This document shows positions 46,028-58,129 of a stretch of 64,000 bases of DNA, one piece after another. Every line of letters starts with the position of its first letter. Position 1 is the first letter of the stretch. The stretch is from Amphiduros pacificus (Eukaryota > Annelida > Polychaeta > Phyllodocida > Hesionidae), in the NCBI GenBank assembly GCA_949316495.1, contig OX439006.1, positions 51,567,869 through 51,631,868 on the forward strand, given 5' to 3'. The translations under genes were made by a program, and so were the position numbers. Under the pieces are notes generated by a model that saw only the letters and a list, made by a program, of their open reading frames with translations, was not told where the DNA came from and searched no databases.

Positions 46028-47170
46028 TGATCCCCATCCCCATTTTTCATCCCTTCCATCCCCATTCTTCGTCCTTTCCATTCCCATTCTTCATCCTTTC
46101 CATCCACATTCTTCATCCCTTCCATCCCCATTCTTCGTCCTTTTCATACCCATTCTTCGTCCTTTTCATACCCATTCTTCATCCGTTCCATCCCCATTCT
46201 TCGTCCTTTCCATCCCCATTCTTCATCCTTTCCATCCCCATTCTTCATCCCTTCCATCCCCATTCTTCGTCCTTTCCATCCCCATTCTCCGTCCTTTCCA
46301 TCCCCATTCTTCGTCCTTTCCATCCCCATTCTTCGTCCTTTCCATCCACATCCTTCATCCTTTCCATCCACATCCTTCATCCTTTCCATCCCCATTCTTC
46401 ATCCCTTCCATCCCCATTCTTGGTCCTTTCCATCCCCATTCTTGGTCCTTTCCATCCCCTTTCTTCATCATTTCCATCCCCATTCTTCATCCTTTCCATC
46501 CCCATTCTTCGTCCTTTCCATCCACATTCTTCATCCTTTCCATCCCCGTTCTTCATCCCTTCCATCCCCATTCTTCGTCCTTTCCATCCCCATTCTTGGT
46601 CCTTTCCATCCCCATTCTTCATCCTTTCCATCCCCATTCTTCATCCTTTCCATCCCCATTCTTCGTCCTTTCCATCCCCATTCTTGGTCCTTTCCATCCA
46701 CATTCTTCATCCTTTCCATCCCCATTCTTCGTCCTTTCCATCCCCATTCTTCATCCTTTCCATCCCAATTCTTCATCCTTTCCATCCCCATTCTTCGTCC
46801 CTTCCATCCCCATTCTTCATCCCTTCCATCCCCATTTTTCGTCCTTTCCATCCCCATTCTTCATCCTTTCCATCCCCATTCTCCGTCCTTTCCATCCCCA
46901 TTCTTCATCCTTTCCATCCCCATTCTTCATCCTTTCCATCCCCATTCTTCATCCTTTCCATCCCCATTCTTCATCCTTTCCATCCCCATTCTTCGTCCTT
47001 TCCATCCCCATTCTACGTTTTTTCCATTCCCATTCTTCTTCCTTTCCATCCCCATTCTCCGTCCTTTCCATCCCCATTCTTCGTCCTTTCCATCCCCATT
47101 CTACGTCCTTTCCATCCCCATTCTCCGTCCTTTCCATCCCCATTCTCCGTCCTTTCCATCCCCATTCACC
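46028..47170 (+). repeat. 22-bp polypyrimidine minisatellite, about 52 units
   Basis: The unit is cttcatcctttccatcccc plus att, almost all C and T on the + strand, with atc/gtc and tgg variants. Frames stay open on both strands because stop codons cannot form from the unit. It lies in the long OTU intron and ends where copy 2 of the duplication begins. Confidence 0.93.
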
Positions 47171-47772
47171 GTCCACCGTCATCCATTTAGTGCCTACCAA
47201 TTGTTTTCCTCATTAATTACAGTGCAGTGTTTCTGGCAGCAATGCAGGTCTTGAACAGTGCACCTTTTGCCAAATTTTACCAGAGTCTGGGGTGTGATAG
47301 TAGGGATTTTACATGTGTTCTGATCAGGTCAAATGAACAAGCTCAAAAATGTTATAAATTATATTTGGAAGATAAATAAAAAAATAAATATTTGGTTACC
47401 ATAGCAAAGCAACACCCAAAGGCTAGTGGATACATTGTAAACATTCCGTGTAACTGGCGAATGATAAAGTATGATATTTGGAAGATAAATGAAAAAATAA
47501 ATATTTGGTTACCATAGCAACCATTTTATTATGCAGTTTTACATATTCTAAATATTTCTGACATCTCCTGATTAATTTTTGGTGTTGAGCTATTATTGGT
47601 AACATTTATGAAATTTTGAAGAACATTAATCCCTTCCTTGTCAGCATAATTTCTGCAGTCAAGTGAGAAGGCTTGGGAAAATTTCTGTCATTCTTTCTCC
47701 ATCAATTTCTATTTTCATTGAAGCCCAGATTTTTTTGCCATTTGTTGATGATGCTTAAGTTTTCAAGTCTAA

Positions 47773-48035
47773 CAAGTGTTGATTTAAAAAATCAAGCTCG
47801 CGTAAGTTTGCAAAATCCCAAGGCAAAAAAAAAAATCAAGGCAAAATCTTCTTACTCTACCACGCACTCACAAATCACTTCTCAAACAAAAGCGACATCT
47901 GACGGTGTAAGCAGAATTATTGAGCCAAAACATGGCCGCCATGGACCGATAATCGGGGTAAGTTCCATAGAGTTACAGCTTAATCATACCAAAACCTCGA
48001 ACATTCAGACCTAAATTCAAAACAAGTCGCGAGCG
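47773..48035 (+). other. 264-bp segment present only in copy 2
   Basis: Copy 1 reads through the position at 10451 ('aagtctaaaatactg'). The segment is more GC-rich at its right part ('catggccgccatggaccg', 'gcgagcg'). I see no terminal repeats or coding signal. It is either an insertion in copy 2 or a deletion in copy 1. Confidence 0.6.
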
Positions 48036-48891
48036 AAAATACTGTGGCTCCACCTGGGCATTGAATAAATCAAACAACTTTAACATTTAGACTTGTGCCG
48101 CCCTCTGTTTATCTTGACACTTGGCGGGGGACCAGTCAACTTTAACATTCAGTGTCTCATTCTTGTCATTTTATTATAGCTCAGTTTGGTACCATCATAC
48201 AAAAGAAATGTGGTGGTGACTGAGTGGCTACAATTTTGGATTAAGAATAACAACTCACAAGAACTTCGAGAGCTTTTTTGATCAGCTTTACAAATATATC
48301 ATCATTATTCATATACGAAAATACTTGGATTCAAAACACCATCTATCAGTCATCCACATGGCACTAAAAAACTTTACAGTGTCGTTTAGAATCTAATCTG
48401 TCATTCATTCTTTCAAAGGTAAGATGTAGTGTTGTCAGGATAAGGATTCTCTGATTTTATTTCTGATTGAATTCACTGTACACCTAGAATATCCAGTGCC
48501 TCATTTTACTAATCTAAATATAGCACCAGTTTAAGAAAGCAGTCTGGGGGTGATGGAGTCAGCCCAAGTATTGAGTATATTATTATTATTAGCCTAAATT
48601 CTTGTTTCATTCAGGTTTGAATTTAAGTTATATTTTTAAAATCCAATTATATCATACTGTAATAATATCAACTAACATTCAGTTCTCACCAAAAATAATT
48701 CATTTTAGGATTAATAAAACATGAAATCAAAGCAGTACAAAAAGTACCTATTATCTATTAATATCTATTTTAAATCCGTCAAAATAAAGTAAAAATAAAG
48801 TAAAACATACAGAGGGCGGTCATTTCATTGGACTTTCAGGACAGGTTCTGAAAGTGCAAAACAACATGGTTTGCCACTTTCATTTGAAATG

Positions 48892-48940
48892 GATTAAACC
48901 TGAGAGCAATAATAAAGTTATATTGCTCTCAGATTAAACC
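48892..48940 (+). mobile_element. 31-bp palindromic insertion with 9-bp target duplication
   Basis: Copy 1 reads 'ggattaaaccctg' at 15876. Copy 2 has gattaaacc, then tgagagcaataataaag and ttatattgctctca, then gattaaacc again. The insert is a near-perfect palindrome (TGAGAGCAATA / TATTGCTCTCA). Related hairpins lie at 22300 and 22580 and their copies near 62060 and 62370. Confidence 0.7.
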
Positions 48941-49055
48941 CTGCTTTGGGCCTACACCTATTAAATATAATACAAAATAAAGAATTATAGTAAATAAGAA
49001 TAAGAATTTCAGTAAATAAGAATTTAAGTAAATAAGAATAAGAATTTAAGCAGTC

Positions 49056-50112
49056 TCAGCAGCAATGTTAGAGCCACTCTGCTGCATGGACCGATCTCAT
49101 CAGCAATGTTAGAGCCACTCTGCTGCATGGACCGGTCTCAGAAGCAATGTTAGAGCCACTCTGCTGCATGGACCGGTCTAAGCAGCAATGTTAGAGCCAC
49201 TCTGCTGCATGGACCGATCTCATCAGCAATGTTAGAGCCACTCTGCTGCATGGACCGATCTCATCAGCAATGTAAGAGCCACTCTGCTGCATGGACCGGT
49301 CTCAGCAGCAATGTTAGAGCCACTCTGCTGCATGGACCGGTCTCAGCAGCAATGTCAGAGCCACTCTGCTGCACGGACCGATCTAAGCAGCAGTGTTAGA
49401 GCTACTCTGCTGCATGGACCAGTCTCAGCAGCAATGTTAGAGCCACTCTGCTGCATGGACCGATCTCAGCAGCAATGTTAGAGCCACTCTGCTGCATGGA
49501 CCGATCTCAGCAGCAGTGTTAGAGCCACTCTGCTGCATGGGTCAGTCTCAGCAGCAATGTTAGAGCCACTCTGCTGCATGGACCAATCTCAGCAGCAGTG
49601 TTAGAGCCACTCTGCTGCATGGACCGATCTCATCAGCAATGTTAGAGCCACTCTGCTGCATGGACCGATCTCATCAGCAATGTTAGAGCCACTCTGCTGC
49701 ACGGACCGATCTAAGCAGCAGTGTTAGAGCCACTCTGCTGCATGGACCAGTCTCAGCAGCAATGTTAGAGCCACTCTGCTGCATGGACCGATCTCAGCAG
49801 CAATGTTAGAGCCACTCTGCTGCATGGACCGATCTCAGCAGCAATGTTAGAGCCACTCTGCTGCATGGACCGATCTCAGCAGCAATGTTAGAGCCACTCT
49901 GCTGCATGGACCGATCTCAGCAGCAATGTTAGAGCCACTCTGCTGCATGGACCGATCTCAGCAGCAATGTTAGAGCCACTCTGCTGCACGGACCGATCTA
50001 AGCAGCAGTGTTAGAGCCACTCTGCTGCATGGACCAGTCTCAGCAGCAATGTTAGAGCCACTCTGCTGCATTGACCGATCTAAGCAGCAGTGTTAAGGCC
50101 ACTCTGCTGCAT
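49056..50112 (+). repeat. 41-bp minisatellite, copy 2 array, about 26 units
   Basis: Same unit family as 15950-18361 but less than half the length. It ends with the same 'ctctgctgcattgtttt' junction. Confidence 0.93.
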
Positions 50113-50830
50113 TGTTTTAAACGTTAACTTGCCAACTAATGATAATTGTTTAATTAGAGAAGAATTCAATCGTATTAATGTTTGACCCCTTAACTTATTC
50201 ATTTACAATAGTTGCTCAATTAGGGAACAATCCAGGAAGGTACAAGCTAATCTATAGATAACTTCCTTTTAAAACCAACATCACAAAAATATATCTTATG
50301 TCATATAATTATTCCAGAAACAAACGTTAAAAAAGTGTGGATTATTCTTTTTTCAAAGGTTTTGCACCTTCACTCACTAACTAATGATAATTGCTAAATT
50401 GTGTTGGGAATTGATGAACAGATAATTGATTAGTGATAAATACCTACTCCACGTTATACCAGGTATACCAATATAATATCCATCTTGCTATGTTTGCTGT
50501 TATAATAAAAAAATATTTTCAAAACAATGTACCTACATGAGATTAATAAAATGTTTAAAGCATTCATGAAACCTGGAAGGTTCCAGGTGATTTTACAGTG
50601 GTTTAAGGTATGTGAAAACAATATATGATCTTAAAATTGACATACATACAGGCTATCTCTGTGAAATCCACAAAAGAACATCTGCTCTGAGAATTAAGAT
50701 TTTTTGTGACCACCAAGTACTGCCCGTACTGTACAGGGAGTGTGTGGTGTGACCTTGACCTTTGAACTGTCATGGGGCTCCATGAGTCACAGGAGGGGTT
50801 GTTTGTCAAAATAGGAGCAACACATTTTCG

Positions 50831-51214
50831 GATCCATTTTAATTGCGTTTTAAATGATAAATAAAGGTATTTACCCAATATTATCACAAATTATGCTTCG
50901 CAGGTCGAGAATTTATCCATGAAGTAAAACGTAAATATCATGTACGTGATGTCGCGGTAATTCACGTCCGCAACACGAGGAGAAGCCAGGGATCCATCAT
51001 TGCACAATATATTAATATTTCAATGCGTGTTCATTGACTCCAATTGTTTTCGCGCCAAAAAAAAGAGCTTGTCCCCGTCACTCCCGCTTTTTAACATGAC
51101 GACCTCGTATTGCGTAATGCATCTTCAATTTCGCGTCCATTTAATTTCGCGAATGATGTCCTGGCGCGAATTAACGCGAAAATAAAAAGGTCGCGAAAAT
51201 TTGTCTGTATACAG
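50831..51214 (+). other. CpG-rich segment replacing the copy-1 repeats
   Basis: About 380 bp with many CpGs and palindromic bits (ttcgcgccaaaa; ggcgcgaattaacgcgaa; aaaggtcgcgaaaat), ending 'tgtctgtatacagtaat'. The 'cgcgaa...tgtatacagta' end resembles short non-autonomous elements common in mollusc genomes (from memory). It is absent from copy 1. Confidence 0.5.
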
Positions 51215-51644
51215 TAATCTTATGTTGTTCTGAAGTATACTCCTGGCAATAAATTGTACAAAACATCTCCACCCTGTTTCCCAAGCTGGACAGGTGCCCA
51301 ACTGGTAACTCATTAGGTGTTTACACCAGATCACAGACCAGCTAAACAAAGCTTGTTGCCAAAGTGTTCAATTGCTAGTGTAGGTTCAGCAGACAACTGA
51401 CCAACTTTCAGGTCCCACAGAAAGTTGTTAACAGGGAATATTTTGGGTAATACTACATAAAAGCACTACTTAGGGTATAAACATTCATGTTATGTAAAGA
51501 AAATGTGTCTGAAAGTCAGGTTTCATGAATGCTTTAAATCTATTTGCAGCACCTGAGCAATTTTCCCAACTGTTTTGAATATATCCTATTTTGGTGTATA
51601 AAGAAAGAAGTTCCATCAATACCCATAAACTTCCATAGGACATA

Positions 51645-51922
51645 ACAGAGGTTTTGGAGCGTGATGCAGTTGGTTAGAGTTCAACCTTATTAGCACTGTT
51701 TCATCCTTGATGATCCAAAGATTGTCGGTTCGATTGCTTCCCATGCTGAGATTGAAATCACCTTGCAATTTATCATATCAGTTGGGGCCCAGGTTGTCAG
51801 TGCCAAGGACCTCCGACATGGCAATTAAGTGAATCAGCACAACTATATATCTGCTCCAAGTATATCTCGTCATGATATAACTGAAATGATATTGAAAGTG
51901 ATCTTATATATAATACCATATT
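51645..51922 (+). mobile_element. tRNA-derived SINE, copy 2, tail lost
   Basis: Same SINE as 20300-20606. The tail and about 80 bases beyond are missing; the sequence jumps from 'taataccatatt' to 'gttaaatactgg'. Confidence 0.7.
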
Positions 51923-52229
51923 GTTAAATACTGGAAAAGAGTAGTTAAAATGGATGACAAAAGAATGTATGTGACAGAACAGAAATGGTTGATATATTTC
52001 ATTAGATAACGCGGGACAAGATGTAGAAATTGGAGGTAAGATTTATTGATGATAATAAATCTATGCCATAACTCCCAGGGATACAATGAACACCCTGGTG
52101 TTAGGCGTACAACTTAATCTAACAAATTACTTAACTGGAGAATACATAATTATAACATTTACATAATCATGACAATTAACATTATTAAAGCACATACTAC
52201 ATGGATGACATGCCAAGAATCTAATGTAA

Positions 52230-53132
52230 TTAGATTGTATTCCATGGAGTTGTAGTATTATGTATTGTGAGATTTCTAACTACTTCCCACCCCTGCCAAG
52301 ACTTGGCTCGAGCCTCTGAGGCTGCACCACATCTCAGACTGTGGGTGGAGTAGCCTGAGGGTAGAAGACCCACTAATGAAACCAGCTGCTTTATCTTCTG
52401 GTTCAGAAGGAACTTGGACACTGGTGCACCTGAGTCTAGCACAAACAGAGGGGCTGAGGGACTAATCAAGCCAGAGGAGGCTCTCGACCTCAGGTAGTCC
52501 CACATAGTACAAACAGCACAGACAGTGGATCGTGAGCATCCAAGATTCCTAGTGAAGCCATGAATTGTTGTTTTAGAGCTGAGTACAGAGAATGTCATGC
52601 AACGAGCTCCTTGATAAGTGCCGAACGCCACTGATGAGGCCAGTGGAGGTGGGGAGAGACAAGCATGACTCACACTATGGGTGGTAGACGTGTACTCCGC
52701 CCCCCTGAGACACCCAAAGAAGCCGAGGCATAGCATTGCCTTGTACATAGTATCTTGAGGGCTATCTGATAGCCTGCTACACATTGCTGCTAATAAGCTA
52801 AAGTTGATTGGCTTTTTTTGAACAGGCTCTGGGGCCACCAGAGCTATTGACCTGAGTGCAAGGTTAACTCTAGGCATGCTAGTTGGGGGTGGGTCCAAAC
52901 CCTGCATGACATGGAGGGACCTCACCGCTGCCAGATAAACTGAAATCGTGTTGGGTGCAAGACAAGTGTGGGCCTTACCTCGCCTGTTGCTGAGGTAGGC
53001 AATGTATCTAAGAACTGTGCTCTCCGTTGCTGGGAGAGATAACAAATTAAAGGTTGCACAGAATTTCAGGTACTGAACCTGAGCGGAGGTATATGTCCTC
53101 CGGGTGTTTGACCTGAGACCAGAAGATACCAA
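52230..53132 (-). CDS. Tyrosine recombinase frame of the second DIRS-order element
   Basis: About 300 residues. An N-terminal SAM-like domain (SNTRRTYTSAQVQYLKFC) is followed by a catalytic domain with GFFGCLRGAEY (first Arg box) and the later STHSLRCGAASEA box. It resembles the recombinases of DIRS-order elements and Cryptons; the RT and gag neighbours favour DIRS. Confidence 0.75.
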   Translation of the reverse strand: MVSSGLRSNTRRTYTSAQVQYLKFCATFNLLSLPATESTVLRYIAYLSNRRGKAHTCLAPNTISVYLAAVRSLHVMQGLDPPPTSMPRVNLALRSIALVAPEPVQKKPINFSLLAAMCSRLSDSPQDTMYKAMLCLGFFGCLRGAEYTSTTHSVSHACLSPPPLASSVAFGTYQGARCMTFSVLSSKTTIHGFTRNLGCSRSTVCAVCTMWDYLRSRASSGLISPSAPLFVLDSGAPVSKFLLNQKIKQLVSLVGLLPSGYSTHSLRCGAASEARAKSWQGWEVVRNLTIHNTTTPWNTI

Positions 53133-55619
53133 TGAGGCGGCCTTGACATCTAGGTCTGAGAGTAAATTAAATGTTCACATATATAGACTCAGCCTCTGTG
53201 GCGAACAAGGGCACACATAGGCTGGAGGCAGAAGTGGTCAGAGGCTGTGCGCATGGCCAAACATCTCCCCTGCCTGGGTGCAGATTATACAGGAATTACA
53301 TTTTGTCAAAATACAAGTTAACATAAATACACATTCAGTTACATATAAAAACTACACCAAATATCAATCATATAAATACATTCTCGGTTGCTACTATGAT
53401 GCATTATTATGACATTGTGCCTTGTAATGAGGTTAAGATCTGGGTAACAGTTCCATATTCTGCCCCTTCATACCTGTGACCCACTGACCTGACACAAAAG
53501 TCAATAGCTGTTCAAAAGTCAATCAAAACAGGCATGGGGGGTGTCATGTGATTTTCACTATGGGGGTTAAGGAGCTTGAATCTTCTTATATCCATACGGC
53601 TGAGAGCATCTGCTGAGGCATTGTAAAATGTGCCTAGATGGAAGGCCTTATAGTCCCATTACGTGTTTTTCCCTTAAGCCAACATACCTGACAAAAAGAG
53701 GAAAGTCTCAGGTAAGGGTACCTTAGGTAGAGATTAAAAATATGCGCTGGCATCCTGCTGGGAACACTTGCTTACTGAGATTAGTACTCAGATTAGTGGG
53801 GTGTGTAGTCACTTTCACATGTCAAAAATAGTGGGCAAATCACTGTACACACATCTGAGCATTATTACTACACATGCTTCTTATTCAAATTGTGGTTTTA
53901 TTTGACAATTAAAATAATGATTGCAATATTTGAATTTATTTCAAATATAGAAATTCTAATTCTATATTGTTAGTAGTGTTTAAACAACTGTGAAACAAGA
54001 GAACTATTTTAGAGGTATCGACACCATTTCCAAGAGGTGATCTTTGCACATATGAGTACATGCATTGTTGGCTGATCTCACTGGACAACAGAGAAATGCA
54101 CATACAGGTGACATGTGACCTGTTGATTTCCATCCTGTCAGTGACTGATATGGTCAAATGTTGACAACTACACATTTTGAAGATCTTGAAAATTGTTTTG
54201 GAATATATAATATACCAATCTGATTGAATGTATTGCAGAATGAGCATTGTTTGCAGGTATGTTTTAAGTGTTGATGAATTGTAACAACACCTTAGATAGG
54301 TACAGTCCAAGTTTATTTTTAAATGTGGATCCAGGCAAAATGTTGAGTGAGCAATCCTGCCATGAGAAAAGGTCAAAGCATATCATCAAACCTGTGAGAC
54401 ATATAATAATGCTGAAACATTGGGAACTATTGCATCACACTGGATTTATTCAGAGATGCTCAAGGTTGGCCTCCTGATCAACTTTATCGAAGTTTAAAGT
54501 CTATGATAAATTCTTGAAATTGGATCCATGTTATAATTCATTTTTTTCTAAACTGAAATAAAATTGGAATATGAAGATTTCATATTTGTTTTCTGCATAT
54601 AATTACTATTTTTTATATTTTCTATGTTGGCAAAAAACATATTAAATTCTTTATGTTCTGACATGCATATTGCTCAAATATTACCCCAGTATGAAGATTT
54701 TATATTTGTTCACTATATAAAGTCAGTATTATTCATATTGTCTATGTTTGCAAAATAAAATAATAAAAATTATATTCTTCTGATATGCAAATTGCTCAAT
54801 AAGAACTCCAATATAAAGATTTCATTTTTTGGGGGGTATCAAATCATTTCTATTATTTTATATTCTTCTGCATTTGCAATAGACAAATCAATTTATGTTT
54901 CCTGAAGTACATATCGCTCTACTCTGCATGGCGAGGTAGAATCATATACTACCTCTGCCGCAATAGGTTGTTCCTTGCACAGAATTAGTCCGCATATTTG
55001 CATGAAATTACCATACAGTTGGCCAATTGGTTGGCTCATGGTACATGCTCATGCACAACAACACAACTGTACACGGGCTTATGCCAATTTCATATGTTCA
55101 AAAGTAATTTAGAATGGATCATTCGTAATTTGGGAGGGGAGTGTATTTGAAATATCTGGTTGAAAGATTATACCATTTATATAATTTTGTTCAGGATTTT
55201 ACATCACTTACAATGCTATTCAGTCAGTTCATGGTGAGGCCTGACATATAAGCTTTGCCCAAGAAGAAAAAGCTAAGATTTTTTTCCTCCTCCTCCCTTG
55301 AGGATTAATGATCCATCCCCTACTGACTATTTGTGTCTGACTATTTTGGTATACATGTCACTGAATATCAATCCTTGTTGTATTCACTTTGTTATAATAA
55401 CAATGACACCAATTGGCTATGTTACCCCATGTGATGAAATATTTTACTCATTGTGTCCTGGTTGCTTGCACTGGGTGTGTCCTCTGTGCACTCAACCAAA
55501 GAGTTAAATATGCTGTTTACTTGCAGAGCCAGGTATAAATCCTGGATCTGCTGTGGAGAGTAATATCACTCAAACAGAACCTCAATATTAAGATTTCACC
55601 TTCAGCACGAAAATAATAC

Positions 55620-55700
55620 TTTTCCCAACCAGGATTCGAACCCTGGACCTTTAGCATAGAAGACAGACATCTTAACCACTGAGCCATGTATCACCCTGTG
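55620..55700 (-). mobile_element. tRNA-like SINE head
   Basis: On the minus strand it has an A box (tggctcagtggttaagatg) and a B box (gggttcgaatcctgg) at tRNA spacing. The acceptor stem does not pair, and the body continues into the 120-bp repeat, so this is a SINE and not a tRNA gene. Confidence 0.6.
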
Positions 55701-56084
55701 TCAGTAGTGTAGAAAACTTGGAGTCACAGCATTGTATGAAAATTGAAATTGTTCCATTTCTTTGCTAATAAAGACATTTTATTTTTTTTGTATTTTCTCC
55801 ATTTGCCAAAAAAACAAAACAAAAGAAAAAACACATTTTATGTGTTCTGACTTTCATTCTGCTCTAAAAAGACCCCAACATGAAGATTTCACCTTTGAAG
55901 ATTTCACCTTTGAAGATTTTACCTTTGAAGATTTCACCTTTGTTTATTGTATCATCATTATTTTTTATAATTACTATCAAAATAAAAAATGTTTCAATTC
56001 TATATGTTCTGATGTGCATGTTGCGAAAATAAAACTTCAAAATGAAGATTTCAGTTTCAGCATGAATAAAAAAAAATATATTGT

Positions 56085-56160
56085 TCCCAGTGGGAATCGA
56101 ACCACAAACCTTTAGCATGGGAGACAGATGTCTTACCCACTGAGCCATGTTGATTAGTAT
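56085..56160 (-). mobile_element. tRNA-like SINE head, second copy
   Basis: Minus strand A box (atggctcagtgggtaagac) and B box (tggttcgattccca), followed by 'gggaacaatat' and the same body as the copy at 55620. It is about 460 bp from that copy. Confidence 0.6.
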
Positions 56161-56637
56161 GATTTGACCTTCTCACTGGTAAATCACACAAAGAGTCAAC
56201 ATCTTTATCACTTTATCAAGTTATTTTATAAAGGGATATTCCGTTATTTCACACAACAGCCTAAATTAAATTTATAGAGTAAAATTTTCCAAAAAATGTT
56301 TGTCTAAGATGATATCAATAGTAATGCAAATCGATAAAAAGAAGCAGATATCTATAACTCATCTCTCATTTAAATCTAACCATTTTCTAGTTGATTCTCT
56401 GTAGGTAGGTATATAAGGTTAGCATGAAATTATTTATATTGAATATGAGGTGTGTCATATAATGTCCATACACATTTTATATATCTAACTCGAACACATA
56501 AAACAGAGAATTGAAATTAGCCAAAGAAAATCAGTTACTGGAGTGGTGCACATTTTTCTGGAGAAGTCATATGGAAAGTAGTTCGGCAGGATGTTAATTT
56601 CATAGGGAGTTAATGTGTTAATATGTACTCAATGAGT

Positions 56638-57936
56638 TCACTCATAACAGAAATCAAGATGGCCGAATGTTGGTTGAGAAAGTGCTTGATTTCTCTTAAG
56701 GGGAGTACACGTCATGATTCTGAAGATACTTGTATAAAGGTAGAGAGCTCTGACCAAGTTCATCAACAGTGGGTCTTTAGACTTGGCATCATTTATACAA
56801 TAACAAACAGCTTGGTTATCAATGTTCATTGCCACTTTTTGGTTGGCAAGACGCACACCAAAGGTGGCAATTGCCACAACAACTGCATATAACTCACGCC
56901 ATGCTATGGTCATTTCTGCCATCCATCTATTTTTTCCTTCGAACTTGAGTAGGCACCAGGAATCTCTGTAGTGAACACCTATTCCCATGTCTGAGGCATC
57001 TGTAAAGATAATTTCTGCTGCCTCCATTGACCATTCTGTTGGGAACCAGCATATTCCATTGTGGAGTGTCAAACATCTCCTCCACCATTCAATGTCAGAT
57101 CTCGCTTCTTTAGAGAGTCTCACTTTGTGATGAAGGTGTTTTGCACGATGGGCAAGGTGTGATAATCGTCTGGTGAAGAGTGCACCGTCTGCGACCACTC
57201 TGGAGCAAAACATTAACTTCCCTATGAGGGAAAGTAATTCACGTTTGGTTGCATGCCTACTACCATCCATTGTGTTTAACTCCATCAATATACTGTCTAT
57301 TCTCTCAGTGGATATCCGAAGCTGTTTCTTTGTGGTGTCAATAACTATTCCCAGGAATTCAATAACTCTGGTGGGGCCTACTGTCTTCTCTCCCTGTACC
57401 TCAAAGCCGGCCATGTAACAGGTCTCTAAAATTACCTGTAGTGAATTTTGACACTGGGTATTACTAGCAGATGCTGTCAGGATGTCGTCCAAATACCTGA
57501 TGGTGTCAGGTGACGCCCCCCGCTTCTTGTAGACATATTCGAGTCCAGCAGCGAAGTCATCGAATAACCTGGGGGCACTTGTCAGACCAAAAGGTAAACA
57601 GGCCATCTGGTACTTTTGGTGTGTTCCGTCTGCGTCTGGCCAGGTAAACCCAAGTAAATGGCGGTCTGTCTCTGCAACTTTGACGCTCTGGAATGCTGAG
57701 GCCAGATCAGTCTTGGCTAACCATGGTTCCTCATATTTTGATATCATTTTGACAGCATCAAGAACAGTGGCATACTTCAATGTGTACTTACTGGAGTCAA
57801 TAAAGTCATTCACTGCCTTGCCATGTGGCCAGGAAAGGTCGTGTATGATTAGAGCCTTCTTTTTATCCTTTTTAAGGAAAGCCCCTAATGGCGAGGATCT
57901 AAAGCCTGTGGGGGGGTCCTTTAAAGGTCCTTCCAC
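56638..57936 (-). CDS. RT / RNase H frame of the second DIRS-order element
   Basis: 432 residues with SPLGAFLKK, KTDLASAFQSV, CLPFGLTSAPRLFDDF and the catalytic RYLDDILTA box, then an RNase H-like part (FTDASDMGIGVHY; WRELYAVVVAI; MNIDNQAV). The remaining pol-derived sequence lies on the other side of the nested insertion. Confidence 0.8.
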   Translation of the reverse strand: MEGPLKDPPTGFRSSPLGAFLKKDKKKALIIHDLSWPHGKAVNDFIDSSKYTLKYATVLDAVKMISKYEEPWLAKTDLASAFQSVKVAETDRHLLGFTWPDADGTHQKYQMACLPFGLTSAPRLFDDFAAGLEYVYKKRGASPDTIRYLDDILTASASNTQCQNSLQVILETCYMAGFEVQGEKTVGPTRVIEFLGIVIDTTKKQLRISTERIDSILMELNTMDGSRHATKRELLSLIGKLMFCSRVVADGALFTRRLSHLAHRAKHLHHKVRLSKEARSDIEWWRRCLTLHNGICWFPTEWSMEAAEIIFTDASDMGIGVHYRDSWCLLKFEGKNRWMAEMTIAWRELYAVVVAIATFGVRLANQKVAMNIDNQAVCYCINDAKSKDPLLMNLVRALYLYTSIFRIMTCTPLKRNQALSQPTFGHLDFCYE

Positions 57937-58129
57937 CCTTCCCAGTTTAATGTTTTTATCAACAAATTTTGTGACCTCCTCTCGATGAAGAGTGCTTGAC
58001 GGCCAGTTTTTTTAAGTAATCGAAGCTGATGTACCTTCAAAGCCAATATTTACTCCATGTTCTGCCCTGCTGTACAGGGCCTGTGCAAAGTTCTGATCAG
58101 GGTGATCCAATAAGTTGTCTTTCCAAAAT

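Larger units (their letters stand above)
53690..56650. mobile_element. Nested insertion of repeat DNA in the second retroelement
   Basis: It interrupts pol-derived sequence. It contains imperfect repeats of about 120-125 bp (54560-54920, 55560-56060: 'tatgttctgatatgcat', 'ccccagtatgaagatttca') like those at 19200-19390, a 15-bp repeat (gaagatttcaccttt, four times at 55881-55938) and two tRNA-like heads. No coding frame is supported. The edges are approximate. Confidence 0.55.

Noticed and set aside
46027-47254. Frames of 200-387 codons on + and shorter ones on -, Ser/Pro/His or Gly/Met/Lys rich
   Set aside because: They are by-products of the 22-bp polypyrimidine array.
55620-56160. Two possible tRNA genes on the minus strand
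   Set aside because: A and B boxes are present but the acceptor stems do not pair and the sequence continues into repeat bodies; they are SINE heads.
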